Counted from the stretch's first letter, positions 52,217 to 61,952 are shown. The stretch: 64,000 nt of DNA from Azorinus chamasolen (GCA_963576725.1 OY755244.1:80289620-80353619), one strand, 5' to 3'. Made by a program: numbers and translations. Notes: generated by a model not told the origin, from the letters alone.

Positions 52217-52297
52217 CAGCAACTGATATTTGGTATTCAACACTTTCATTCGTTAAACATGCCCTGCACAAAACGCGGTATCAATGTCCTACGGTCG

Positions 52298-52529
52298 TTA
52301 ACCCTTTCCCTGTTCTGTGTTTATTTCAAAATTCAATAACTACTGACTATTCCTAGACAAAATAGTTCCAACGAAATATGGATGATGGAGCATTGTAGCC
52401 ATTTTAGAAAGTGAAGGAACAGACCTATCAAATTCCATTAGCAAACAGAGCAGACTCTGATCAGACGGCTCCTCTAGGAGCCGTCTGATCTGTGTCTACT
52501 CTGTTTGCAAATGCGTAAAACAGGGTTAA
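52298..52529 (+). mobile_element. MITE-J copy 5
   Basis: ttaaccctttccctgttctg ... gcgtaaaacagggttaa. Core 52440-52509 with gactctgatcagacggctcc / ggagccgtctgatctgtgtc, T opposite T. Confidence 0.9.
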
Positions 52530-52712
52530 CCAGCATAAATGCATTTTATGTAACGCATATAACAAAGAAGGGAATTCCCTTCTTGGCTCCACCTGACGTC
52601 TTTTTTTCTATTAGACGTTTAACCAACATTGATGCATTTTTATGTAACACGTATAACAAATAAGGGATTTCCTTCTTGGCTCCACCTGACGTTTTTTTCT
52701 AATAGACGTTTT
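52528..52712 (+). repeat. 93-bp tandem duplication with a 20-bp palindrome
   Basis: aaccagcataaatgcatttt (52528) and aaccaacattgatgcatttt (52621) start two copies. Copy 1 holds aagaagggaattcccttctt, a perfect 20-bp palindrome (worn in copy 2). Both end ctccacctgacgt ... tagacgtt. Confidence 0.85.
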
Positions 52713-52714
52713 AA

Positions 52715-52888
52715 TAGTGTTTTATATCACAGGCCTTGTGAAATTCCCGTGGGGATATGAAAGCTGCTGCTGTCGATGACACTATTTGTTTCGTGACTAA
52801 ATAGACAGGAACGCAACCAAAAGTGGGGCTTAACATGATATCGTTTCGTGCTGTACTTTAATGGTGCATGTTAGACTAATTTATATAA
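52715..52888. other. Anonymous stretch
   Basis: No repeat or frame recognised. Confidence 0.35.
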
Positions 52889-52889
52889 T

Positions 52890-53075
52890 CTGACTTAATG
52901 AATAAACATGGGTGTCTTTATAATCAGGTGGTTGCTTAATGCAGGACAAAAGTAATGCAGAAAGCTCCTCTAGGAGCTTTCTGCATTACTTTTGTCCCGC
53001 ATTCACCTACCACCTGCATCTAGCACCCATAATTATATACTTCTTTTAGACGGTCGTATTAGCGGGGTTTTACTG
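52890..53075 (+). mobile_element. MITE-C2 copy c, left end missing
   Basis: cttaatgaataaacatgggt, hairpin apex aaagctcctctaggagcttt, right end gtattagcggggttttactg plus TA. The right arm has tcccgcattcacctaccacc, a local change from aagc to cacct. Confidence 0.87.
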
Positions 53076-53077
53076 TA

Positions 53078-53265
53078 TATACTAATTCTGCACGATTACT
53101 ACGAGCTTTGTGTGACAATCATTGTCCACTTACCCATAAATTAGAATGGTTGCAACTTCTATAAATAGAAAAGTGCAGTCACGGCCCAGAGCTCGAAATC
53201 CAACTATACCAGCGGCAGATTGACCAACGTTGAAGGCCACCACTTTTTAGTGTTTTTTTTAAAAT
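53078..53265. other. Anonymous stretch
   Basis: No repeat or frame recognised. Confidence 0.35.
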
Positions 53266-53266
53266 A

Positions 53267-53454
53267 CAATAGAACCTTTCTTAAGCGGCCATCAAAAAGA
53301 GGTTTAATTATGGGTATGTAAGGTAGATAGAAGCATAATGGATATCAAAAGAAATGCAGGAAGTTCATTACTTTTGCTCTGCATAAAGCTATCACCTGCT
53401 TTTAAGACTCCTCTGTTCAATAAATGAATGGTCGCTTAAGACAGGTTCTATTGT
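53267..53454 (+). mobile_element. MITE-C4 copy d, apex deleted
   Basis: caatagaacctttcttaagc ... cttaagacaggttctattg with TA flanks. The hairpin reads gaaatgcaggaagttcatta cttttgctct, so the apex and part of one arm are gone. Confidence 0.85.
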
Positions 53455-53455
53455 A

Positions 53456-53693
53456 GACATAACATGTTTACACAGGGAAAGGGTTTACAGAGAAACTGAA
53501 CTATTCCGCATAACACGTCGACCAACAGATATCAAGTATAATGGCGTCCTGTCCTTGCCTCTAGCAGCGTGCCAGAGGCGGAAATTATTTGTCTGTCATA
53601 ATCAGTTAATTTGGAAATGATAACAGTAAGGCTTGTAGCGTGACTAAGGTTGCACAAACTATTCCTAACTGTACCTAGAGAATTCATGCAAGT
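53456..53693. other. Anonymous stretch
   Basis: acacagggaaagggttta near 53470 is a lone J/A-type right end. A 62-aa minus-strand frame has no motif. Confidence 0.4.
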
Positions 53694-53694
53694 A

Positions 53695-53898
53695 CAGTAG
53701 AACCCCTCTAATGCGACCACTTAATGGATAAACATTGGTATCTTTATAAGCAGGTGTTGCTTAATGCAGGACAAAAGTAATGCAGAAAGCTCCTCTAGGA
53801 GATTTCTGCATTACCTTTGTCCTGCATTAAGCTACCACCTGCCTCTACCACTCAGAATTATACCTCTTTTTGATGGTCGCATTAGAGGGGTTTTACTG
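53695..53898 (+). mobile_element. MITE-C2 copy d
   Basis: cagtagaacccctctaatgc ... gcattagaggggttttactg, TA on both sides (53693-53694, 53899-53900). Apex aaagctcctctaggagattt. Confidence 0.92.
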
Positions 53899-53900
53899 TA

Positions 53901-54065
53901 GCTCCTACAGGGTCTGTCTGATCGGGATCAGGTCTGTTTTCTTATTGAATGATACAGATCCAAATCGAGACGATTCTAAAGAGTGGTCATAATAAAGTGT
54001 TTGGTGGATAAATAAAAAAGTTATTCTTGAAAATAATTTAATTTTACGCATCTAACTGGACTTCT
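53901..54065 (-). mobile_element. MITE-A core fragment joined to a D fragment
   Basis: gctcctacagggtctgtctg to atgatacagatcc is a family A right arm. From 53959 gagacgattctaaagagtgg to taactggacttctga is D in reverse. Confidence 0.65.
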
Positions 54066-54129
54066 GATATATGAAATATAACATGTCTCCACTACCTCTT
54101 TTAACGATCATAGTTCGACCTTTCATCCG

Positions 54130-54372
54130 CATGCGTTTATTTTATCGGTCGATACACAGCATGTTACGAGTAAATAATGTGGTAACTTTTTTATATGATG
54201 TATGCATGCGTTTATTTTATCGGTCGATACACAGCATGTTACGAGTAAATAATGTGGTAACTTTTGTATATGATGTATGCATGCGTTTATTTTATCGGTC
54301 GATACACAGCATGTTACGAGTAAATAATGTGGTAATTTTTGTATATGATATATGCATGCGTTTATTTTATCG
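54130..54372 (+). repeat. 75-bp tandem repeat, about 3.3 copies
   Basis: catgcgtttattttatcggt marks units at 54130, 54205, 54280 and 54355, exactly 75 bp apart and nearly identical. 75 bp is 25 codons, so both strands stay open (107 and 92 aa); not a gene. The last unit runs straight into the right half of a C4 hairpin. Confidence 0.95.
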
Positions 54373-54464
54373 GAGCTTTCTACGTTACCTTTGACCTGCA
54401 TTAAGCTGCCTTACAGACCATAATTAGATCTCTGTCTTGATGATCGCTTAAGACAGGTTCTACT
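54370..54464 (+). mobile_element. MITE-C4 right half
   Basis: ggagctttctacgttacctt, gacctgcattaagctgcc, cgcttaagacaggttctact g then TA. The left half is replaced by the 75-bp array. Confidence 0.75.
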
Positions 54465-54473
54465 GTATTTCGA

Positions 54474-55165
54474 AATTATTATTATTATTATTATTATTAT
54501 ACCACATTTATATAGCGCTCTTTTCACACTGGATATGTGCGTTCAAAAACGCTTCACATGGATAAAATCACTAACTGGAACCATCCGCATGATTATCTAT
54601 CCAGACAATGAAAGATGTACAATATATATGAAATCGCTAGCCGGAAGGAACTACATGATTTTCCACCCGGTCAGTGAAAGATAAGCAAAGGATATACAAT
54701 AGATATAAAATCACTATCCGCAAGAAATAGCATAAACTGTATTAACAAACTTGATACAGACAAGTTGACTGAAAGCCATGCTCATCAATATCACAAATTA
54801 GAATAAACTATATTAACAAACTTGATACAGACAAGTTGACTGAAAGCCATGCTCATCAATATCACAAATTAGAATAATCTGTATTAACAAAACTTGATAC
54901 AGACAAGTTGACTGAAAGCCATGCTCATCAATATCACAAATTAGAATAATCTATATTAACAAACTTGATACAGACAAGTTGACTGAAAGCCATGCTCATC
55001 AATATCATAAATTAGAATAAATGGGCTGGCTGAAAATCATTCCATTTATATGACTATTGGGTCAACTGTTAGCTTGATAGGTTGGCTGAAAGCCATTCCT
55101 ATCCTGAACTCAGTTGCCACTGTACATGACTACTGGGTCAACTGTTAGCTAATCTGATAAGAATC
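54474..55165 (-). mobile_element. LINE 3' UTR copy 2 with its own tandem expansion
   Basis: (TTA)n tail at 54474-54500, then taccacatttatatagcgct and ttcacatggataaaatc, matching 36277-36480. It continues into about four copies of an ~82-bp unit (aaacttgatacagacaagtt, gactgaaagccatgctcatc) at 54735-55020 and one unit of the gttggctgaaagccattcct type. No reverse transcriptase codons remain. Confidence 0.8.
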
Positions 55166-55355
55166 TAAACTGTTTGACATTTTAGTGATCGTGTTTTGAA
55201 AGAAAACTCAAAATTAATGTGAAAAGGTTCTACCAAAGAAATTTTGGCCAAGAAAGGATAAAATGACTTTCGTAAGAATCATCAAATTAATATCATAAGA
55301 ACATAAAATGATCGATTGTATAAACTATAGAAACTACTGAACAACTAAATATAGG
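55166..55355. mobile_element. Possible MITE-K remnant
   Basis: gataagaatctaaactgttt gacattttagtgatcg resembles the right half of MITE-K copy 2. Boundaries unclear. Confidence 0.4.
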
Positions 55356-55359
55356 AAAA

Positions 55360-55586
55360 TTGACCCTTTACTTCATAAATATTCATGTAAGAAATAATGA
55401 CATCATGAATATTAATTAGATTAATTGTTATAATTGTTATACACGGGCAGAGGAAGTTTTGGCCATGGCATAAACTGTAGAACTATGTCTATATTATATC
55501 ATAAACAAACAGAGCAGATCCTTATCTGGATATACATGTACTCTGTTTGCAAAGGCGTAAGAAAGGCGTAAGGACTAAACATTTAA
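55360..55586 (-). mobile_element. MITE-A copy 18, core shortened
   Basis: tgaccctttacttcataaat, aatgacatcatgaatattaa, ttggccatggcataaactgt. The core is reduced to agcagatccttatctggata. Ends ggcgtaaggactaaaca. Confidence 0.8.
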
Positions 55587-55587
55587 T

Positions 55588-56036
55588 AGACAAACCAGAA
55601 TGAAAATCTGACAATGAGAAACGAATCAATGTGTGGCATTGATATTCACAGACTCCTGTTTGTATCGAGGAATGTTACATTTTTTGTTATATCGTTTTCT
55701 CTAGTTTGTGAGTGGTATATGTTGTTATCAGTTTATAATTCATGACAGAACACCCGGCTAGGCGATGTTCTGTCCTTTATTTTCCCAACTGTTTGTTTCG
55801 TAAGTAATAGTGTGGTCGTTGCTGAGATAAGCAAAACGGTTTCAGTTCCAGAGACCCTGTAATCTATGGAAACCAAGCAGCATTTGCGTCTTTGAAACAA
55901 CATTCAGCACTTGGTCTTGTTAAAAAAATTGCATGAGTTCAAAGCTCAAACTCTTGGCCAATCAGCTATATGTACTTGAGAATAAACTCGAACTCAGACT
56001 CAGATGTTGTATAACATCGGTGCCTGGACGCCATTG
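55588..56036. other. Anonymous stretch
   Basis: cagaacacccggctaggcga tgttctgtc near 55745 is a small dyad. Around 55930-56010 there is a relative of the ccaatcagat hairpin at 17733. No gene. Confidence 0.4.
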
Positions 56037-56038
56037 CA

Positions 56039-56265
56039 CAACCCTTTCCCTGTTGAATATTCATGCATGAAATAATAACATAATGAGTATATATTAGCTA
56101 AATTTCTATAATGACATATGAACACAGGATGTTTTGGTATTAATAGAAATTGTAATGTCAGATTTATCATAATTTGGTAAGCAAACTGGGTAGATCCTGA
56201 TCAGGCGGCTACTACAGGAGCCATCTGATCGGGGTCTACTGTTTGCAAAGGCGTGAAAAAAGATT
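56039..56265 (-). mobile_element. MITE-A copy 19
   Basis: aaccctttccctgttgaata, core agatcctgatcaggcggcta / gagccatctgatcggggtct with T opposite G at the usual mismatch. Runs into a C2 left end at 56268. Confidence 0.8.
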
Positions 56266-56267
56266 TA

Positions 56268-56297
56268 CAGTAAAACCCTTTTAATGCGACCAGCGAC
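56268..56297 (+). mobile_element. MITE-C2 left end only
   Basis: cagtaaaacccttttaatgc gaccagc, preceded by TA-like tta. The remaining element is replaced by the repeat at 56300. Confidence 0.6.
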
Positions 56298-56299
56298 CG

Positions 56300-56592
56300 C
56301 GTGCGGCGCCAACGCTCGTCTGATTTGGTGCTTGTCCAGCTAAATTTAAAAAAATAAAAATAAAGGGCCATAACTCCAAAATTATGAAATCAAGAGTTAT
56401 GGTTCTTATGTAGAGGCCTTCCGTTCAATGAGATCTACTAACCTATGAAGTTTCATGTTGATACCTCTTATACGTTTTGAGTAACGAGCTACATTAAAGT
56501 TTTTGCACGCCGACGACGACAACGACAACGACAACACCTACGACCCAGTGATCACAATAGCTCGAATTTTCTTCGAAACAGACGAGCTAAAA
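56300..56592 (+). repeat. Mollusc-type repeat with (GACGAC)n and gagctaaaa end
   Basis: agggccataactccaaaatt, gaagtttcatgttgatacct, gacgacgacaacgacaacga, aatagctcgaattttcttcg, cagacgagctaaaaa. I recall very similar segments across bivalves and gastropods (memory, not search). No frame. Confidence 0.65.
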
Positions 56593-56599
56593 ATGAGCA

Positions 56600-56751
56600 T
56601 AATTCAAAGAATTGGGATCCTGATGAGACAGCGAGTTACTCTATAGGAGCTTTCTGCATTACTGTTGACTTGCATTTAGCTACAATGTACCACCTGCCTT
56701 ACAAACCAATAATTAGACTTTTTTGATGACCGTTTCATACAGGTCCTATTG
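56600..56751 (+). mobile_element. MITE-K core scrap plus C4 right half
   Basis: gggatcctgatgagacagcg (K core) abuts gagctttctgcattactgtt, gcctta ... cgtttcatacaggtcctatt g then TA (C4 right half). Confidence 0.65.
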
Positions 56752-56796
56752 TAAACGTTAGAACGTTATGTTAGGAAAATGATGTTATATCATAAG

Positions 56797-57032
56797 TTAA
56801 CCCATTTGCGCCCAGTGGATTCTTCCATGTTTATAATTGGATAAGTCCATTTTTTATCTAAGGGATGTCTAGTCTAAATTTTCATTTTCGTTTTGTTTTA
56901 TATTGAAATATCCATCAGCAAACAGTGTAAACTCTGATCAGACGCCGCATTATGCGGCGTCTGATCAGAGTCTACACTGTTTGCCTATACATGTGTATCC
57001 CATATTTGGGATCGTGGGCACAAATGGGTTAA
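56797..57032 (+). mobile_element. MITE-I copy
   Basis: ttaacccatttgcgcccagt ... gggcacaaatgggttaa, TTAA on both sides. Core 56918-56984 is a nearly perfect palindrome (gcaaacagtgtaaactctga ... ) around gccgcattatgcggc, with a single mismatch elsewhere and T paired to A at the position mismatched in family A. Confidence 0.92.
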
Positions 57033-57033
57033 T

Positions 57034-57545
57034 ACATTCTGAAAGCAGGAGATCCTTCGAAAGCAAAAGCAGCAATGCGAAAAGAGAACATTGCAGACTT
57101 GGTTTTATTGAGTCTGTTCATGAGCAGTAATTGAAAGTGCAACACTGTTCACGCCCCTAGCACCGGCTTGGGCTGTATTCAATTTTCATTGAAATTCCGA
57201 AGAACCAGAAAATATAAGAACACTGAGAATGAAGTATGGGGCGACTTTTTACGGCTACCAGACAAGCACTTAACACCTGCTGCTGTTGTGAAGTCTAGTA
57301 TAGTTGATAATTTAACCAAAAAACGTATGCAGAAAGTTCTAAACTAAGAGTCATGTCAAATGATATGTGTGGTTGGGATATTTCAAATACGTGTATATCT
57401 AGATCAGCTGATCACACAATGTCTGAATAGCCTTAGTACAGTTTCTACATGATATTGTTCTCGGACAAAGAGAATGGCCTTGACCTGTAAATAGCCCACA
57501 CCTGTAAGCTATATGTGGTCAGTTTAATAGCTAGCGCAGAGTACA
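57034..57545. other. Anonymous stretch
   Basis: No repeat ends, dyads or frame of interest. Confidence 0.35.
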
Positions 57546-57546
57546 G

Positions 57547-57707
57547 TAAAATCCATACAGAGGTCCAGAAAAGATATGTGAATTTAAAAATTGTCAATAA
57601 TAGCTCCTTTATTTCTCCAAAGAGTGGCCACAGTATAGGGTTTAGCGAAGAAAAGAAGATTTTAGTATTTGGGTACGCACCTTTATCTGTAGCTCTGTCC
57701 CACTAAA
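57547..57707 (+). repeat. D repeat copy 4 (empty site for C1)
   Basis: tacagaggtccagaaaagat, tagctcctttatttctccaa, agagtggccacagtataggg, attttagtatttgggtacgc. The left hairpin arm is deleted. Confidence 0.8.
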
Positions 57708-58107
57708 TCAGACTTTTAGTAAAGAAGGATTTAAATCAGGTGACTGCTAAATGATGGGTGAACACCATACGGAAAGCTCCTGTTGAAACTCATGTATGGT
57801 TTTCACACTGCATTAAACTGCCATCCGTCTTAAACATTTCCTCCATAACTACGCATTTCTATGCCTCTGTAAAAATCACCTATTAAAACCATTGTGATAA
57901 ATAGAGCATTTGATCCTATAGGAGCAAGTTCTCTATTTATCACAATGGTTTCAAACTACAAAATTCTAAAAAATCCTTTTTTCTAGTTAATGCTCCTTTT
58001 CGGTAGACCTATTCAAAGTGGTTGGATCTAAAAATAGCCTATTAGGGAATGGGTTAAAAACCGAAAGTGATGCTAATTAGAACGCCCAGTTTATACAGGT
58101 TTTACTA
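57708..58107 (+). mobile_element. MITE-C3 copy, split by MITE-B
   Basis: aaatcagacttttagtaaag, hairpin aggtgactgctaaatgatgg / ctgcattaaactgccatccg, gtcttaa | MITE-B | ttaaaaaccgaaag ... cccagtttatacaggtttta. The right end is worn. Confidence 0.75.
57830..58057 (-). mobile_element. MITE-B copy 10, nested in MITE-C3
   Basis: TTAA 57830-57833 and 58054-58057. acatttcctccataactacg ... attagggaatggg. Apex tgatcctataggagca. Second case of B inside a C element. Confidence 0.88.
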
Positions 58108-58240
58108 TATATCGTTTTGGATTTATCCCTCAACCCCATACGTAAGTCATTTTACGCTGTTATACACATATCAGATAGCTTTCAGGTCAGGAACTGCCCT
58201 GTTTGCTTTTACATGTATGTTACAGACATTTTCCTCACTC

Positions 58241-58433
58241 TTAACTCATTAGGTTTCGGACTACTTTCCGAAACCTAATAGTAATGCATCCCCATGGCAT
58301 GCCTCAAGCAAATTTATAAAGAAATTCATATCCCATAATGCGCAATCAGACCACTGTTATACTACGAAATATCAATTTATGCTTACAATGCATACGTTCA
58401 TTAGCCCAAATGCAGAAATTTTGAATGGGTTAA
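58241..58433 (+). mobile_element. MITE-P (TTAA-flanked, end hairpin)
   Basis: ttaactcattaggtttcgga ... ttttgaatgggttaa. Unlike the others, its hairpin (attaggtttcgga / tccgaaacctaat, 13 bp, loop ctactt, 58247-58278) sits at the left end rather than the centre. Only copy seen. Confidence 0.6.
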
Positions 58434-58958
58434 CGTTGACAGAATGTTTGTCACGTAGCGCCGATTAAACGATTTAGTTATCTACGGGTGTATTTCACCC
58501 GTATTTCTACTTCCATTTTGCCAAAAATGTGATTTTGTTAACACCCCTAGACAAAAATATAGTTCCAAGTGCAATGCGTTGGATAAACGATATGGATAAT
58601 TCTTCATTTGGTATTTGTGTCAATTATTAAAATGCGGATGCAACTGTTTCAATTACCAATAATTTTGCAATGTAAAATGCTACGTTATATGATAAATTTG
58701 GTCGCGTACGAATATATACCACAGAGCGCCGGTAAAAATGGCCCAGAAAGTAATCGACTTCTGAAAGTCGGGCGGATATTTTGAAATCTACAAGCATTTC
58801 TTGAATTTGTCGGATTGGTACAGACAACGTTACGGAGAAAACAGTAATGAACAAGGCGAATACTGATGCAAGGCATTGGATCGCCGCGAAATTTGTGTAC
58901 AAGGAAGGTTTTTAATAAGGAACTGTTTTGTTAAGACAATTGAAATACAACATTTCAT
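58434..58958. other. Anonymous stretch
   Basis: acgggtgtatttcacccgt (58482-58500) is a 7-bp-stem hairpin. A 91-aa minus-strand frame (58627-58902) contains one hydrophobic stretch but no motif or splice evidence; not called. Confidence 0.35.
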
Positions 58959-58959
58959 T

Positions 58960-59598
58960 AAAAACTTAACGAGATATGTAGCCTCTAGAGTGTAATGACG
59001 TAGTGACCTAGTTTCGAACCCGACATGATCCATATTTGAACTTGACCAAGATTGCATGTGGACAAACATTCTGATAAAATTTCAGTAAGATCTGATAACA
59101 TTTGTAGCCACTTGAGTGTGACCTAGTGGCCTAGTTTATGACTGCAGGCGATTCATATTCGAACTTGACCTAGATTTCATCAGGGTCAATACACAAACCA
59201 ATTTACTTAAAGATCAAGTGCAAAATGTGGCCTCCAGAGTGTTTAGGATTTTGTAAGATTTGACCTAGTGACCTAGTTTTTGACCCGACATGACCAATAT
59301 TCGAACTTGGCGTAGATTTCATGGAGACACATTCTGATAAAATTTCAGTAAGATCCAATAAGATTTGTAGCTTCTAGAGCATTAACAAGATTTTTCTAAG
59401 AGTTGACCTAGTGACCTTGTTTTTGAGCCCAGGTGACCCATATTCGAAATTGACCTAAATTTCATGCAGGGCAAAACACAAACCAATTTACTTAGAGATC
59501 AAGTGCAAAATGTGGTATCTCAACGGACAACAGACGAGGGACATCCAACGATGCTAAAAGCTCAGCATGAGCACGTCGTGCTCTGGTGAGCTAAAAAA
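58960..59598 (+). repeat. Degenerate ~141-bp tandem repeat (gacctagtgacctag type)
   Basis: Four units marked by gacctagtgacctagttttt-like words at about 59008, 59131, 59273 and 59414, with catattcgaacttgacctag and ttcagtaagatc. Terminates gcacgtcgtgctctggtgag ctaaaaa. I associate this with a repeat common in molluscs, often followed by the gagctaaaa end (memory). Confidence 0.8.
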
Positions 59599-59599
59599 A

Positions 59600-60170
59600 A
59601 ATGAGGATAAATGAATATCCTACTCCCCTTCTCTAAAAAGGTGATAATAAAGAGACAAGGCTATAAATTAAAAATATAGTCATTTATTATGAAACAAATA
59701 ACTATGTAAACAAGAAAATATACTATGGCATGCTGATAAAGAACTCTGTTGCAAACTGTAGCAAGTAAATACCTGGTAAAACTATTATGACATATGCATT
59801 GTTGGAAGTATCACATGAAACTTGACACAAATATCTAGGGCGGTCATTGATTGGTTCAGAGGCATATTGACGATACCAAAACGTAAGAGGATAAATATTT
59901 TATCCCGTCACTACAGCCGCTAGTGACGTAATAAAGGGGTAGCATAATAAACCTAAGTTTATATGTACAGTAGAGGTTTATTTGTATAGTAGGTGTAGGA
60001 ATTTCTTCTTACAACAGGAACTGTTTTTAATTTTTCTACAAATTTGTTTTACCAAAAATAACGTATAAGTTGAAAGAAAAAACACTTAATATGGATAATT
60101 ATCATTAACTATCCCAGTAAAACCCCAAACCGTCATTAAAAAAAATAGAAAGGAAAAAGAGAGAAAAAAA
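59600..60170. other. Anonymous stretch
   Basis: AT-rich; aataaagagacaaggc near 59647 is a chance poly-A signal with no upstream frame. Otherwise no feature. Confidence 0.35.
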
Positions 60171-60172
60171 AG

Positions 60173-60252
60173 TTTCGTCAGCGGTGAGAATCGAACCAGG
60201 GCTGACTGCATGATAGGCGACCGTGGTAACCACTACGCTATCAGGCCAGACA
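60173..60252 (-). pseudogene. Degenerate tRNA-like Pol III unit
   Basis: On the minus strand tagcgtagtgg fits the tRNA A box and ggttcgattct the B box, 34 nt between them. A run of eight or more T follows at about 60170, as a Pol III terminator would. Alignment to tRNA-Asp/Gly places ATC at the anticodon. The acceptor, D, anticodon and T stems do not pair properly. Instead gatagcg...cgcctatc and gtcagc...gctgac pair. Could be a tRNA pseudogene, a SINE head without body, or a small Pol III RNA. Confidence 0.6.
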
Positions 60253-60254
60253 TA

Positions 60255-61760
60255 CTTCAAGGGAAATTTCATGCTACTATATTGACGACTTTTTTAAATA
60301 AAAAAAAAATAAAACGACTTTTTTAAATAAAAATAAATAAAACAACAAAACTTCATTAAAACATTTATCACTCTCATGATAATTTAATCAATAAACTCTT
60401 ACAAGGGCGGTGATGGTCATAGACCTAAATATAGCCTGTTCAGTTCCATTAACGAGTGACGTTGGCCCTATCGAAAAATAGAAACCGAGACGACGGAATT
60501 CGATTTTGACCATGTAGAGCCTCCGGTAGAATAATAACCATGTCTGTTTGAATTAACATATCGACTGTCGATTCAAATGATCTTATTTTTCAAATTCGAG
60601 CACGTTTTCCCGTCTTGTAATGTAAGTCCCATCTACAGCACTGAAGGGCATAATTTAGAACGAGAGCACCGCAAACAGGTGCACGACTACAGTTTTGACC
60701 CGGCTTCAATTCTGCGACTTTGACCCGGCTTCATTTATGTTTTTACAAAACTGTTTTTGGCATTTAATGTCGATACTTCGACGAAAAAAGTGTCATAATT
60801 ATTGTTATTATTGTACATTTGTTTGATAAATTCCTTTTTAAACATCGTATGAAGGTTTTTACATCACATATTTCACTACATCAATAATGCAGATAGAAAC
60901 TATTCTCTGCCACGCTCTCATGTGCCAATTCATTTGGTTCTTCTCACGTATGTACGCGGAATAGACTTTGTAAAACTTGTCGCTACCACTCCTACATGGG
61001 TAAATACTTTTGAACATTCCATTAGTGATCGCCGGAATGGTCGGAACATCGTCAATCTCTACACATTACACACGAACTATGGGAATGAAGATAACGACTG
61101 GAAATTGCAGGATACAGTATAAACACCCGATATGACGGGTATGACTCATATCTGCGGATATGAATTTCGCAGCCTAAAATCGGCCACAATTTAAGCATTA
61201 TTTTTCTTATTAGAAAAACCTTTTATCGAGCTTATTGGCTAATATTGTCCATATTTATTATTTGAAATACGTAAATTTAATATTCAGTGCATAATAAGTA
61301 GTTATAGTTGAAGTTGAAGAAAGCTAAAAAAAATCATAATATTCGGCACCGACCCTGCTGCACTGAGGAGCACGGACCGTACTGAAACGTCCCGGAGATA
61401 TATGGATAACCTTGAGCCTCAAAAGCAATCTGTATTCTGAATGCATCAGAAGTATTTATGTTGAGTTTGGAAGATCATATATTTATATTTATAATTTATT
61501 TATAATTATATTTAATTATATTATATTTTTTCAGTTCTCTAAGATCCATGTTTATAATGTGTGTAATGTCTTAGGAGACTTGGTACCAGGTTGTAAGCAT
61601 TTAAGGATAATTACTCCAATTATAGAGAGTTAGTAGTTATAAAAGAGATATAGTGGACTTATTTTATTGTATGTGTTACATAATGTTAATTATAACATAT
61701 GCTGAATGTATATAATTCTTGACAAATTTTTGTTTGTAGTGTGTGTTTAAGCTTTTTCCC
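60255..61760. other. Anonymous AT-rich stretch
   Basis: Local duplicate cgacttttttaaataaaaa at 60283 and 60315, and a short duplicate tttgacccggcttca at 60694 and 60720. Frames up to 73 aa show no motif. No MITE is recognisable over 1.5 kb, in contrast to the 14-58 kb region. Confidence 0.4.
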
Positions 61761-61805
61761 CAGCATTAATCTGTGTTAACATACAAGCATGCTGTTATTT
61801 TCACC

Positions 61806-61952
61806 CCCTGGTATATAATAATGTCCCAAAATGAAGTAGAGGGACATATTGTGTTTGCTCCGTTTCTTATTCTCATTATTCTTTCTTCCGATTCTGATTC
61901 TTCCAATTCTCCTTCTTCCGTCATGAACTTGTCCAACGCATTTCTCAGTAAG
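61806..61952 (-). other. Possible exon, acidic (low confidence)
   Basis: On the minus strand acttag precedes an open stretch NALDKFMTEEGELEESES, EERIMRIRNGANTICPSTSF ending near ataccag|gggtga. A 3' splice-like AG lies upstream; the downstream ag|gg is not a donor GT. It is the only non-repeat, non-palindrome frame here with protein-like composition. No family recognised. Confidence 0.15.

Noticed and set aside
54071..54401. 107-aa and 92-aa frames
   Set aside because: 75-bp tandem repeat equals 25 codons, so frames stay open by arithmetic.
58627..58902. 91-aa minus-strand frame with a hydrophobic stretch
   Set aside because: No motif, splice signal or homology that I can recognise.
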